Shown here in pieces: positions 11,020 through 21,549 of a DNA stretch of 64,000 bases. Each line of letters opens with the position of its first letter. Positions within the stretch are counted from its first letter, which is position 1. Origin of the DNA: Apostichopus japonicus (Eukaryota > Echinodermata > Holothuroidea > Aspidochirotida > Stichopodidae); assembly GCF_037975245.1 (NCBI RefSeq), contig NC_092574.1, positions 5,138,713 through 5,202,712 on the forward strand, in the 5' to 3' direction. The notes beneath the pieces were generated by a model, which did no database searches, had not been told where the DNA came from, and was given only the letters and a program-made list of their open reading frames with translations. Position numbers and translations under genes: made by a program.

Positions 11020-13600
11020 TGTTCACCCCTTTCTTACAGCAGGAACTGCAGTAATCATAAAACACGTACATAATTAACTAAATCAAAATGATTGAAACTT
11101 ACCTTATCTCTTTGTGAAGGTCTTGATCTCGCCGATATTTACTAGCTTCTAATTGATCTTTCTAAGTCGGAGCTATAAATACAACATTCTTAATCACTAA
11201 AATGTTTCCTTACAATAGGGTTATTCCATTCAATGAAAAATATAGACCTTTAAACTCTGCGCAGATATCTGTATGATGGAAAATGAACTATAGATATGAA
11301 TACTGCCCTCTCTATCATGTCTGCTTATAAGGTCGTTGTTCACAGCACCTCCTCTTTTAAATATCATAGCACAAGCACACAAGTCAAAACACCGGCAAAT
11401 GCAAACAGGTAAACTTATGGAAAGAAAGCACCACTTTAGGCTCCCTTTTCGACATACAAAAGAAAAAGAGGAGACACTCCCCCTAAGACCCGTCTCAGGT
11501 CGAAAGTCAGAGTAATAGGGTGCCCCCCCCCCCCCCTAACTACATTTCAGTCCGCTAGCTTGAAAATCTCGGCATTGTCATTACCACATATTTCGTTTAA
11601 TATATCAGGGAGATAAGATTGTTTATAGCGAAAGACACAATGTGTCTCTTTGAATATAGAAGAACTTGGTGTTGTCGGGAAACAAAGTGAGAACAAGTAC
11701 AACAGAGATGTGAAGTCTCTATTGTATAAGGATATAGCTACGTGAAAACAGTAACATATATATATATATGTCTTTATTTTTTAGTTTTCTTGTGATGTTA
11801 GGCCCTCCGTCTGTGAAATAAATACATTAAGTCCAACTATTTAGAAAAACCATTGCATATAGATATTCCTTCCTTTTCGGGGCGTGGGGCGGGAGGGAGT
11901 CTATAACAGATGAAGATATAATAGGAGGAAATTTCACATAAAATCCTAACTGGAGGGATTGACTGAAGTGTGGTTATTTTAGTTGCTAGCAGATATACCA
12001 CACATATCAGCTTTCTTAAGTACCCCCCCCCCCCCACACCATCCCTGCTCTCCAAACGATCAACAAAAGAGCAAAACATGAAATTATGTAATATCAAGTC
12101 ACCTAAATAATAATAACAAGACTATTGTTGGATTTCATCATTTCTGAACATGTTCTGGACACGAAATTAAAGGTCATGCATGTTGTTACTGTCTGTTAAT
12201 GTGTATTACTCCATAAAAATATGATTGAAGACCAACCCAGCCAGTTTGTCCCGAACAGAGGGTCTCTGTGGTGATAGGCGTACATGCATGTTAAAAACTG
12301 GACAGCCAAATATCTATGAAGGGTAAATATTAAATTACTAATTATGTATGTAGATCTACATTAAAATATTGTTGTAGGCCTTCTTCGTGTTCATAAACAG
12401 CGTCAGTATGCGTATATGTTAGTTTAATATGTCACTGACCCATGTATACATTTTCTAGCTACGGCATTTACAATGAGACATTCACATTGTGAGCTTACTG
12501 CACCCTAGATCAATCTTTGACCTGAATTTCGGCAACGGGAGTTTCCAGCTTTGTGAAAATAGAATAGCTTCAAACGATACTTGAATGGTTTACTGAGTTT
12601 AATGAAATGTCAGACATCAATTAAGTTATTTCTCCGCCGTTAAACAAACTATTTTGTCTATTAAAAGTCATTACCTTAAATATGACAATGGATTTTAATC
12701 TTGACCTTTGTTTCATTTTGATGATTGATAAATATAGGATTGAACGTAATGGTACTATGTAAACAGATACGATATTACGATGTATTCACAACTTTTATCT
12801 TTTCATCTGTCGTAAACAGAGTCCATTGCAACTTAAAAGGACTGAATCAATTAGGTCACTCACTGAGTCCAGTTTTGTCTGATGTTAACCTTGACTCGAG
12901 CTAGAACGAAAGTGACAAGACTTTACCGCGACTCAAAACGGACTGGCTTGACTTAGCTCTGACTCGACCATTGCACTTGACTGAAGTAAGACAAAGACTC
13001 GAGCCACAGCAATAAAGGACTCGAGTCAATGGAAGAGTCACGAATCACATATAACAATAAGGAACTCGAGTCAACTCAAGAGACACGAGTCATATGTAAC
13101 AATAAGGGACTCGAGTCAATCGAAAAGACTCGAGACTGCTTTGAAGAGAACAAGAGAAGCCAGTGACGCTACGTACTCAACGGAAAATATTACTATAACG
13201 TTCTAAACGAAATGATTTATGTTTTCTAACATTAAACAGGTGAGGGCAAAATGCCCAAAGTAACTAATTTGCAATATGCATGATGAATCATCCACACTTC
13301 ACGGTCAAAACTTCAAAAGTAAATGTTAACCGTTTCTTAACATTTCACATGATGGTGAACTTTAAGTATTTCATCAAAAGTGCAAGTCTGCTTATGTTTA
13401 TTGTTGAATTGTCAGTTGAATTAATTAGGGCATGTACAAATTGCCCATACATGCTGTATTGTATTGTTTCACATTTTAGTGTGGCCTAGAGGTCAAAAAG
13501 TCATTTAAAGATTATATTTTCACAAAATTAAGCTATTTTTTGTTATAATAGCCAGCTTTGCTATTTCATACTGGATGACCTCTTAGTGTGATTGTTGAAA
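11020..13600. repeat. Duplicated upstream block of the IFIT-like array (copy B version)
   Basis: Colinear with 1956-5880, 31990-33800 and 42890-43590. Here the BEL/Pao relic seen in the copy A block is absent, so that insertion came after the blocks separated. A C-homopolymer (about 11523-11536), a TA dinucleotide run (about 11757-11768) and another C run (about 12025-12035) interrupt it. No conserved frame. Confidence 0.7.
12850..13140. repeat. GACTCGAGTC-rich degenerate tandem repeat (second array)
   Basis: Same motif and neighbours as 4975-5195, with more units: the palindrome or a close variant recurs about every 30 bp from 12890 on, separated by GCAATAA/AACAATAAGG spacers. The array has changed in length between the two units. 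Confidence 0.7.
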
Positions 13601-15334
13601 TACATAAGAGTATTTTGTTCTGCTTCATTTTCACAGCACTAGTTGATTGCTTATGCTTTGTATTATTCTGCCAATTAAAGCCTTGTTATTGTATGGAAGT
13701 TCAATTAATATCTACAAAAGAAGATACGATTTCCACATTTTGGCAGTTTGGAGAGAGCATATCATTCATACTTGATGAGTGTCTCAATCTAAGCCCAGAA
13801 TAGTGACATGTAGCCTTAGGCAGTAGAATCGCCTTGCCCTGTTGACTGTATTAACAGACTTCATTGTATCCTTGTTAGACTGGTAGCAGTATAAAATATA
13901 TCTTGTAAACCGCTCGACTAATCTCCTGTATTTTCTCCTATCATCGTCTTCCCCGTGAACGCGACAATACCAACATAATAATAATAATAATATTATGGCT
14001 CACATTCCTAGCTGTTGCACCTACCTAATATCAATATCATAATAATATACTAAATACTACTATGGTTGTACTAACTAAGGCTTTATATTATATACCTAAC
14101 TTTAGACTAGGTACGTGCCTGTAGCTTGACCACATGAATCTCTTTTTCTTAGGTTGAAAGACTTTCGTATATTCTTCACCGATTTTACAGAGATTTCCAT
14201 CATTTCTGCTTTCATTTTGTTCGTCTAACCTAGCCCTACGTACAGGATGGGCTGGTCTGTCTCACTTAGACATTTTGACTAGTTCTGAAGCACTAATTTC
14301 TTTGAATTTGTATACGTATTTTGAAGTCAAAAGTGAACAGCGCCGCCGGCTTCAGAGGAGATAACAACATAAAATGAAACAACAGCATCAATGTAGACGG
14401 CAACGTTGAAAGGACAATAGCATTAAAGGAGACAACAACAACCAAATGAGGCAACAAAATTGAAGGAGACAACAGCATAAAAGGAGAGAACAACATCAAA
14501 CGGGACAACAACATGATAACAGACAGCATAGAAGTAAACAACATAATACATTGCCCTTTCGGCGTTCCATAGTAGTTGGGTGTACTATAAATTGCATCCT
14601 AGAGACTGATCATGTCATTTTAATTTTCTTGTGGTTGTTTGAATTAAATGTAAGCTTTGATATGATTCAAGTTGTAGCACACGAATGCAACATTTGAATG
14701 AGAATGATCTTTCTTTAACAGAACGTTAACTATGTTGACATAACCTTTTCATCCTGGTACCCGGGGGAGGTGGAACGGAAGGGGGAAAAGAGTTTGAGTG
14801 AATGGGAGCTTCGCGCTTGACCACTTCGGTCATTTTAGAGATTTGCAGCATTCCTCAATTCCAAACGTTTGAAACCATGTTAGCGGTGCTGTTATGAATG
14901 TTTCTTTACCCGAATTGAACAGTTTATTCTTGAGTTCCATTCGCTAAATCGTTGAGGGAAAAATCTTACTAAAATTATGAACTTGGTATAGTGTACAGAA
15001 AGTCAAGCGTGTAGCCAGAATTTCATCTTAAGGGGCGGGTTGGATCCAATGTATTGACCTGCTTTGCGCTATCTACATGGGGTCTATTTAATATGGTGGA
15101 CTATAGAGGCTTCAGAGCTTTCAATTATTAATCAATCGTCCGACACTTTAGCCAAGGATATTATATTAAAAAGTTGTAAATACTGCATATGATTACCCTA
15201 ATATTGGTAAAAAACTATTCAAGTAGGTAATAAATCACTCATAATATAAGCTATTTGTAGGGTGGCCTAACTAGTTCAGACCATGACACTGTGGCAGAAG
15301 CCAGTAATACAAAACCAACAATACGATAGTTCCA
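13601..15334. other. Gene-free stretch with short simple repeats
   Basis: No supported gene. It holds an (ATA)n run near 13977-13994 and the minisatellite at 14360-14545. Positions 14570-15300 resemble 23300-24020 (unit C) and in part 40440-41030 (unit D), so this is another partial copy of the unit's sequence. Confidence 0.45.
14360..14545. repeat. Degenerate about 22-24 bp minisatellite (GACAACAGCATAAAAGGA type)
   Basis: Units of the form GA-GACAACA-CAT-AAAAGGA recur about eight times with variation. The 83-residue minus-strand frame over it (14293-14544, rich in LLSP-type repeats) is a by-product of the repeat. A loosely similar stretch is at 61310-61400. Confidence 0.6.
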
Positions 15335-17490
15335 CGGCGATTGATCTTTCTAGGTCGGAGTTGCATTTAAATTGTGCACTGGCTATAAATACAACAAGAA
15401 GCTATTCTAAATCACTTAAATGTTTCGTAATAATAGGGTAATTCCAGTCAAAGAAAATACCGACCTTTAAACTATGCGCAGATATCTGTATGATTATAGA
15501 TGACCTTTAAATATGTACATTGCCTTCTCTGTCACGTCGGTTCACAGCACCTCCCTCTTTTCAAATATCATATCACACCCACACAAGTCATAACACTGGC
15601 AAATGCATACAGATAAAGTGATCGAAAAGATAGCATCATTTTAAGCTCACTTTTCTTCAAACAATAACTCAAAGTGGAGAGGTGACTCCATAACACCCCT
15701 CTTCAGGCCGCCCCCTCCCTCATTAACTTCGCAAGATAAATGTCAATCGTTGAACTGAATTTCGACAACGGGAGTTTCCAGCTTTGTGAAAATAGAAGAG
15801 CTTCAAACAATGCAAAATTTCACATTTGGCGGGCCTACATATATGTTACATACTAGACAGCCAAATATCTCTATATGGTAAATATTAAATTACTTGTTAT
15901 TTATGTAGACATACATTAAAATATTGTTGTAGGCCTTCCTCATATTCATAGTCAGCATCAATATGTAATTTTCATATGACACTGAATTTCGACATCGGGA
16001 GTTTCCAGCTTTGTGAAAATAGAAGTGCTCCAAACACCGCATGAATTTGACGGTTTACTGATGTTACACCGGGTCACTTAACTAATGCGCCGCCATAGAG
16101 GAGCTAGGGAACAGAGAACAAGAAACAACTTGATGTAACTTTGATCAATGGCAATAATGCAACAGTCCCTGCATGGTTTTTTCGAAACGCGAATTAAATA
16201 TGAAATTTTGGTAGGCTCCTTATTTCAACCCGTTACGCTCACCCCTCTTCGAGAGATATCATACTCGACATGTAATAAAATGTGATTTTCCTTTGTCACT
16301 GACAACAATACTGAAAGGTTATCCATGTCTTTGCTCCACCATAGTGCGATTCGCCTCCCCCCCCCCAAAAATGACCTATAATACCATTTTCCATACATAC
16401 TGGTCTGTAAGTTACTCTTTTCACTGATACCTAAAAACACTAACACCTTGTGCCTTGTCCATGATGATAATGCATTAGAATGCAGAATCATTACGCTTCG
16501 AAATCAGGATCCAACATTTTAACTGCTTATAAGGGAGCTGACCTGAGAGAAACCTAAAGATTTATCCCGGATGGACACGAACATAGATGAAGGCTTACCC
16601 AAATTTACGACCATTCGTCGATAAATCACATTTCGGGAGTTTCCCTTAAACCGCATCCTGCCGAGTACACATTCTGGGATCTCAGGTGAACCGCCTCTGC
16701 TATACGAGCATGTTCATGTAGGAAAGCAAATGTTTGGCAAACAATATTCAATATTAACTGTTCCTCTTATCCTGAAGAACCAACAAAAAAATGTTGAATA
16801 ATAATAATACTTATTGTACAGACTGAGCTTTATAATAGAAATATGGAATTTGTGGACATGAACTGGTAGAAATGTTTGCAACTCATTAACCGCTGGTTGT
16901 GGAAACCATGTATGGTCACCCAACTGGTCATATGTCACTTTATTCCTGGTTTGTCTAAGTCGACGATGTCTGGTCTTTAGTGATTCCGAGGGATATACTT
17001 CCTGTCCCTCCTGATCACTGCATGGATCCATGTCTCTCATCGAGATACCAGTCCCTATTGCACGTAATCCCTGCCCTCCCCCCTTACCCCTGCATAAGAC
17101 CAAGTCTCATATTGAGTTACCAGTCTCTATTTCCGCATGAGACCAAGTCATATTGCGCAAGGTTCGCAGCATATTGAGGTTTTTCCGGTTCAGATTAGTT
17201 CGAACGGCTCAGTAGTGATGATCGGCAATAATGGAGCCCTTCCTTATTGTCACATAGTACTCGAAATCTTGCCATATTAGGCCAATAAAATCTTTTTCGT
17301 ACCAAATCAAGAGTGCGTTCAACACCATTGTGGCACATTTCATCATGCGAATGCTTTAACACTAATCACTTTATCGTCCTCTTCAGGAGTGACCCTCATT
17401 GGACATTTTCAATTCTCCCCACCCATTCAAAAGATTGGACTTTTGATCTCCAATTGTCCTCAAAAACTTGGTTTAAATAAAGAGAGTACT
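15335..17490. repeat. Duplicated segment, colinear with about 31990-35720
   Basis: Positions 15340-16060 repeat unit upstream sequence. Positions 16060-16250 match 33760-33950. Positions 16650-17160 match 34050-34690, including the minisatellite with CTGCATGGATCCATGTCTCT (here fewer units). Positions 17160-17400 match the gypsy integrase part at 35455-35715. Homology stops near 17400-17450, where the SINE pair begins. Together with 19300-25930 this forms the unit of copy C. Confidence 0.7.
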
Positions 17491-17799
17491 CTGTAGATGA
17501 TGATATGATATGATACACCTCGTATTACGCTTCCACCCGAAGGTGCTTCAGCAGACTAAGGAAATCCTTAGTCGGAAATTATTGAGGTTCCAAGTTTTTG
17601 TGCGTGGAAGGACACCGGCGAAACTCGCCTTCTCTTTTCGAATAGTGCCCTGAAGTAACGAGGCAGGGGTGTGTAGTCCTGCTCCCGGGACCGCAATTTA
17701 ACGTCCCCTCCGAAGGACGTGAGTACCGCTTTCCACGTGTAGCCACTTTCCTACCACGAGAAAGGAGCGGGGTGAAAATTGGTGTCAGTGTCGACACTG
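17490..17799 (-). mobile_element. tRNA-SINE, 5'-truncated copy
   Basis: Appears identical to the matching part of the neighbouring full copy with a 308-bp period, but stops at GTCGACACT and lacks the tRNA-like head. The 3' end (minus strand) is an ATCAT-type short repeat. The body contains a perfect hairpin, GACTAAGGA with its complement, around 17552-17571. Confidence 0.75.
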
Positions 17800-18177
17800 T
17801 GTAGATGATGATGATATGATATGATACACCTCGTATTACGCTTCCACCCGAAGGTGCTTCAGCAGACTAAGGAAATCCTTAGTCGGAAATTATTGAGGTT
17901 CCAAGTTTTTGTGCGTGGAAGGACACCGGCGAAACTCGCCTTCTCTTTTCGAATAGTGCCCTGAAGTAACGAGGCAGGGGTGTGTAGTCCTGCTCCCGGG
18001 ACCGCAATTTAACGTCCCCTCCGAAGGACGTGAGTACCGCTTTCCACGTGTAGCCACTTTCCTACCACGAGAAAGGAGCGGGGTGAAAATTGGTGTCAGT
18101 GTCGACACCGAGGTTTGAACCAGGGACCTCAGGTACTGCAGACGTGTACTCTCCCGTTCTGCCACCTCACCGTGTAG
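17800..18177 (-). mobile_element. tRNA-derived SINE, full-length copy
   Basis: On the minus strand the element starts near 18171 with a tRNA-like head: GGTGAGGTGGCAGAACGG holds an A box (TGGCAGAACGG, 18154-18164) and GGTTCAAACCT is a B box (18111-18121). A body of about 300 bp and an ATCAT-rich tail follow. Internal A and B boxes mean transcription by RNA polymerase III is expected if the copy is active. Flanking TGTAGAT-type sequence on both sides may be the target duplication. The overlapping minus-strand frames of 72 and 104 residues are not genes. Confidence 0.82.
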
Positions 18178-18639
18178 ATAGATACATAGACATAGACTTG
18201 TCATGTCATTGAATGGACCTGACAGAGAATACCCAAATCTGAGGACACTGATTGGTCAATTTTTGTGTGTTCAGTGTTGAGGCACAGAAGCTATGCCTTG
18301 TATGTGCTAGTTTATATAGTTCTTTTTTTCATTTTAAAGGCTTTTAGGTTCTCCCTCATGATGAAAAGAGAATTAAATGTTGTCTCCTCTCAAATTTATC
18401 AGGGATTACATGAAGGAATTCTCTATGTATATATCTACTGCTTTTTTTTTTAGGAAAAGAGATGCATACTATAACATATAAGAATAGCAGTTGGTCTCTC
18501 TTCTTAATTCAACTCATATCCACAGGTAATTTATATTGCCAACATTAAGATATGAGTAGAACATAAGCTGGCAAAAGGTTTGTCTTATCAGTATTGCAAA
18601 AATATGGGACAAAATCATGCAAAAATTGCTGTAAATGTA
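18178..18639. other. Gene-free stretch between SINE and satellite
   Basis: No gene seen. AT-rich, and it does not visibly match other parts of the window. Confidence 0.35.
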
Positions 18640-19285
18640 CCATCATGTTTCATAGTGTGACCCATATATGTTCTACTGTGGTAAAATCATGGTACAATTA
18701 TGGTAAATTTACCATAGTATAATTGCACTGTATAGTTTTACCCTAATTTTACTGTGGTTAATCATGGCACAATTGTAGGAATTTCACCTATGTAGCTTAT
18801 GTACCATATAAATTTACCCTACTTAATTACTCCAGTAATATCATGGTAAAGCTATGGTAAATTTGCCGTAGTAAATGTACCACACTTTTACCCTACTTTT
18901 ACCGCGGTAGACTACCATGGTAAAACTGCGGTAAATTTACCGTAGTAAATGTACCACACTTTTACCCTACTTTTACCGCGGTAATACCATGGTAAAACTG
19001 TGGTAAATTTACCGTAGTAAATGTACCACACTTTTACCGCGGTAATACCATGGTAAAACTGTGGTAAATTTACCGTAGTAAATGTACCGCACTTTTACCG
19101 CGGTAATACCATGGTAAAACTGTGGTAAATTTACCGCAGTAAATGTACCGCACTTTTACCCTACTTTTACCGCGGTAATACCATGGTAAAACTGCGGTAA
19201 ATGTACCGCAGTTTATTTTACCACAATTTTACCACACATTTACCCCATTTACCACACATTTACCATAGTTTACCGCGGTAAAATT
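18640..19285. repeat. Palindromic GGTAAA/TTTACC satellite
   Basis: Units of about 61 bp, or 72-74 bp when an extra CTACTTTTACC piece is present, are anchored by TTACCGCGGTAA at about 18901, 18975, 19036, 19098 and 19170. Each unit holds several perfect palindromes: TTACCGCGGTAA, TACCATGGTA and GGTAAATTTACC. Both edges (18640-18850 and 19200-19285) are degenerate. No coding potential. It stands where unit D keeps gypsy RT sequence. Confidence 0.85.
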
Positions 19286-19299
19286 AGGGTACATTTTTT

Positions 19300-20060
19300 G
19301 CTGGGAAGTACATATAAGTACCATATACTAATTGGAACTCTACTTCCACATACTTCCCTCCTGGTATGACTACATATTTGTTTGGGGACCTAAGCCTTGC
19401 TCTGACTTGTCCTCAATCTGACGGACAATAGCCTCTGTGTCACCCTACATATTTCCCGGCATAGCCCCAAGTAACGTGTTAACATTTGCCCTGTCCTCAT
19501 CTCTATGTCACAGATAGAGATCACGTTATAACCAATAATAGGAATGCCCATCTACCCAGGATAGACTAGCATGGAAACTTCAAGCCCACCACTGCCTCCT
19601 AAGAAGAGATCTGTTTGAATCCATCCCATATTTTTCCCAATAGCAGTTTTCAGCTCCAAATGCTCACCATCTAGTGACTCCTGAGCTCATTTCACATTGG
19701 GTAGGTACTCCGCCACCCAATTCTCAGATCCCATATCCCACGAGCACTCTGTTGCACTGGTGTGGAACATACAGTATATATAAAGGTGGATAAAGATACA
19801 AAATATGAGAGAACTCAAGAATTCAAGAAAAGCAGGTTTTTTTTTATTGAAACGTATTGTACAAGAGCAAGTAAACAACTTTTATAGAAAGAAATTTAAT
19901 GTAAGAGCAAAGAAAGATGTGCACGTATGACTCGATATGAACCGTTTCTAGGAACGGTAGAACACGGTTGACTAAGGCTTAAAGTCATGCTGTTCAATAT
20001 ACTTCAACATTGTTGGTATAGCTCAAATCCCCGCACGATCAAATACGACCTACATTAGCT
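19300..20060. repeat. Gypsy-derived duplicated segment, colinear with about 36660-37384
   Basis: Nearly the same as 36660-37384 in unit D, with landmarks CTTCCACATACTTCCCTCCT and ATTGAAACGTATTGTACAAG. In unit D it continues into recognisable gypsy RT and RNase H sequence, which is missing here. Confidence 0.7.
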
Positions 20061-20358
20061 TTCTTTCTTTCTTTAATGTTGTAGTCGCGTGGACTTAATC
20101 TATTGTACAGGTCACAGTAACGTCCATTTCATTCCCTTTTCCAAAGTGATAGAGGAAGTTATGGCATTCTTTCTTTCCGAAACGGCTCTCAGACTGTTAT
20201 CATTACCCCAAGAGTCACAATCAAGTCCAATAACAGGTTAAGGCAAAAGTGTTCATGCGCGTGAAAGGATAGACCCTCAGAAAGTTTGTCGTTTCTTACT
20301 TTTATTAGGGCACGCTAGGCAAAAGTAGAAAAACTTGATGGCAGTGAAAGCTGCCCTG
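20061..20358. repeat. Inverted segment relative to units D and E
   Basis: This stretch is the reverse complement of 37385-37648 while both flanks stay colinear: the left flank ends in CCTACATTAGCT in both units and the right side continues with TTTATA and AACTC landmarks. Unit E (about 61600-61860) has the same orientation as D, so the inversion happened in unit C. TTTCTTTCTTT/AAAGAAAGAAAG tracts lie at the breakpoint. Confidence 0.75.
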
Positions 20359-20519
20359 AGAAAGAAATTAAGTTTATACAAGAACTCTTCGTTAGTTGGA
20401 ATCAAATTAGTTTGCTTACAATGCAAAATAAAATACTTCGCGTTAAAAAAATTAAAAAGTTGAAAAGGATGCTTTATAAGTCTTTTAAAAATGTCCTATT
20501 CTAGAAAATGAATGGATCT

Positions 20520-20877
20520 AAAATAAATGAAGATATAAATATTTCATTGCCAAAATAAATGAAATAACGTCTCATCAACTCTTTTGCAAAAAGTACATAA
20601 AGAGGTCTCAATTAAGGTCATAAGAAATAAGAGTCTATTCGCCCCTAGTAATCGGTGAATAAAACATAAATTAAACATATTGGAGTTTTGCTTTCTGAAC
20701 CGAATACCATCATTTGGACACTTCCAGTGTTGCCGAAAGTGCCTGTGACTCCTTACAAACTAATGAGAAAAGTGTCTAAATTTGATTACAATAATTATAT
20801 TTCAAATTTTAGTAGCAATCCAAAACATTTCAAAATTGAACACTTCATTTCATTTTAACGACAAAGTGGGGTCCTCG
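20520..20877. repeat. L1/Tx1-like relic downstream of copy C
   Basis: Positions 20550-20720 match 6890-7063 (the 3' part of the LINE relic). Positions 20798-20877 are the reverse complement of 7081-7160. The same two-part arrangement is present at 37840-38175, so C and D share an inversion that B lacks. Confidence 0.7.
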
Positions 20878-20904
20878 AGATTGGAAGAAAGATTGCACAT
20901 TGAC

Positions 20905-21290
20905 TGGACGTTACTAAACAAGAACAATCATAAAAGCATCAAAAATCACCGTTCGACAATTGAGGAGGAAGATTATTTCTGATTCCATTGGGAAATTGTT
21001 AACCGATCACTTTCCGCATTCCGGATTGCGACCCAACTTACGACAAGCAGTTATCTAAGTTACTAAACAAGAACAATCATAAATGTACCACAAAAAAAAC
21101 ACCATTCGACAATTGAGGAGGAAGATCATTTCTGATTCCATTGGGAAATTGTTAACCGATTACTTTTCTGCATTCCGCATTGCGACCCACCCTACGCGTA
21201 GCAATTATCTTAGTTACCAAACAACAACAATCATAAATTTATCAAAAGATCACCGTGCGACAATTGAGGAAGAAGATTAATTTCTAATTC
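20905..21290. repeat. About 150-bp tandem repeat, three units
   Basis: Units start at about 20910, 21059 and 21213, each with TTACTAAACAAGAACAATCAT-like starts followed by CAATTGAGGA and ATTTCTGATTCCATTG-like parts. Unit D has two copies (about 38213 and 38364) and unit E one (about 61923). Confidence 0.75.
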
Positions 21291-21453
21291 CATTGAAAAA
21301 AACTTTTAACCAAACACTTTTCCGCATTCCGATCACTTTTCCGCATTCGACCCAACATACGAGAAGGGACAGCGGTGGGTGGGGTTGGAATAACCAGAAA
21401 AATGGGCACCAGAGATGCAACGATCTTCTCGCTGCCTCATTTATCACTAAATA

Positions 21454-21459
21454 TTTATT
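21454..21459 (-). promoter_or_regulatory. Poly(A) signal AATAAA for copy C
   Basis: Minus-strand AATAAA lies about 91 bp past the stop at 21550. The same signal stands at the same distance behind copy D. Confidence 0.5.
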
Positions 21460-21549
21460 AAAAAAGTCAGTGGCATTGTCTGTTCTCAGTATAGAACATT
21501 CGGTATAGTTATAAATATTCTCCAAGTGTTTAGCCCACTCGATCGATAA

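Noticed and set aside
14293-14544. Leucine-rich minus-strand frame
   Set aside because: Product of a 22-24 bp minisatellite.
18106-18173. tRNA gene suggested by A and B boxes
   Set aside because: The arms do not pair as a full cloverleaf, and the sequence continues into a SINE body and tail.
17579-18204. Minus-strand frames of 72 and 104 residues that share most of their sequence
   Set aside because: They lie entirely within the SINE pair and follow from the repeat.
21083-21280. Small plus-strand frames around 20782-21280 with RATIEEED-like repeats
   Set aside because: They derive from the about 150-bp tandem repeat downstream of copy C.
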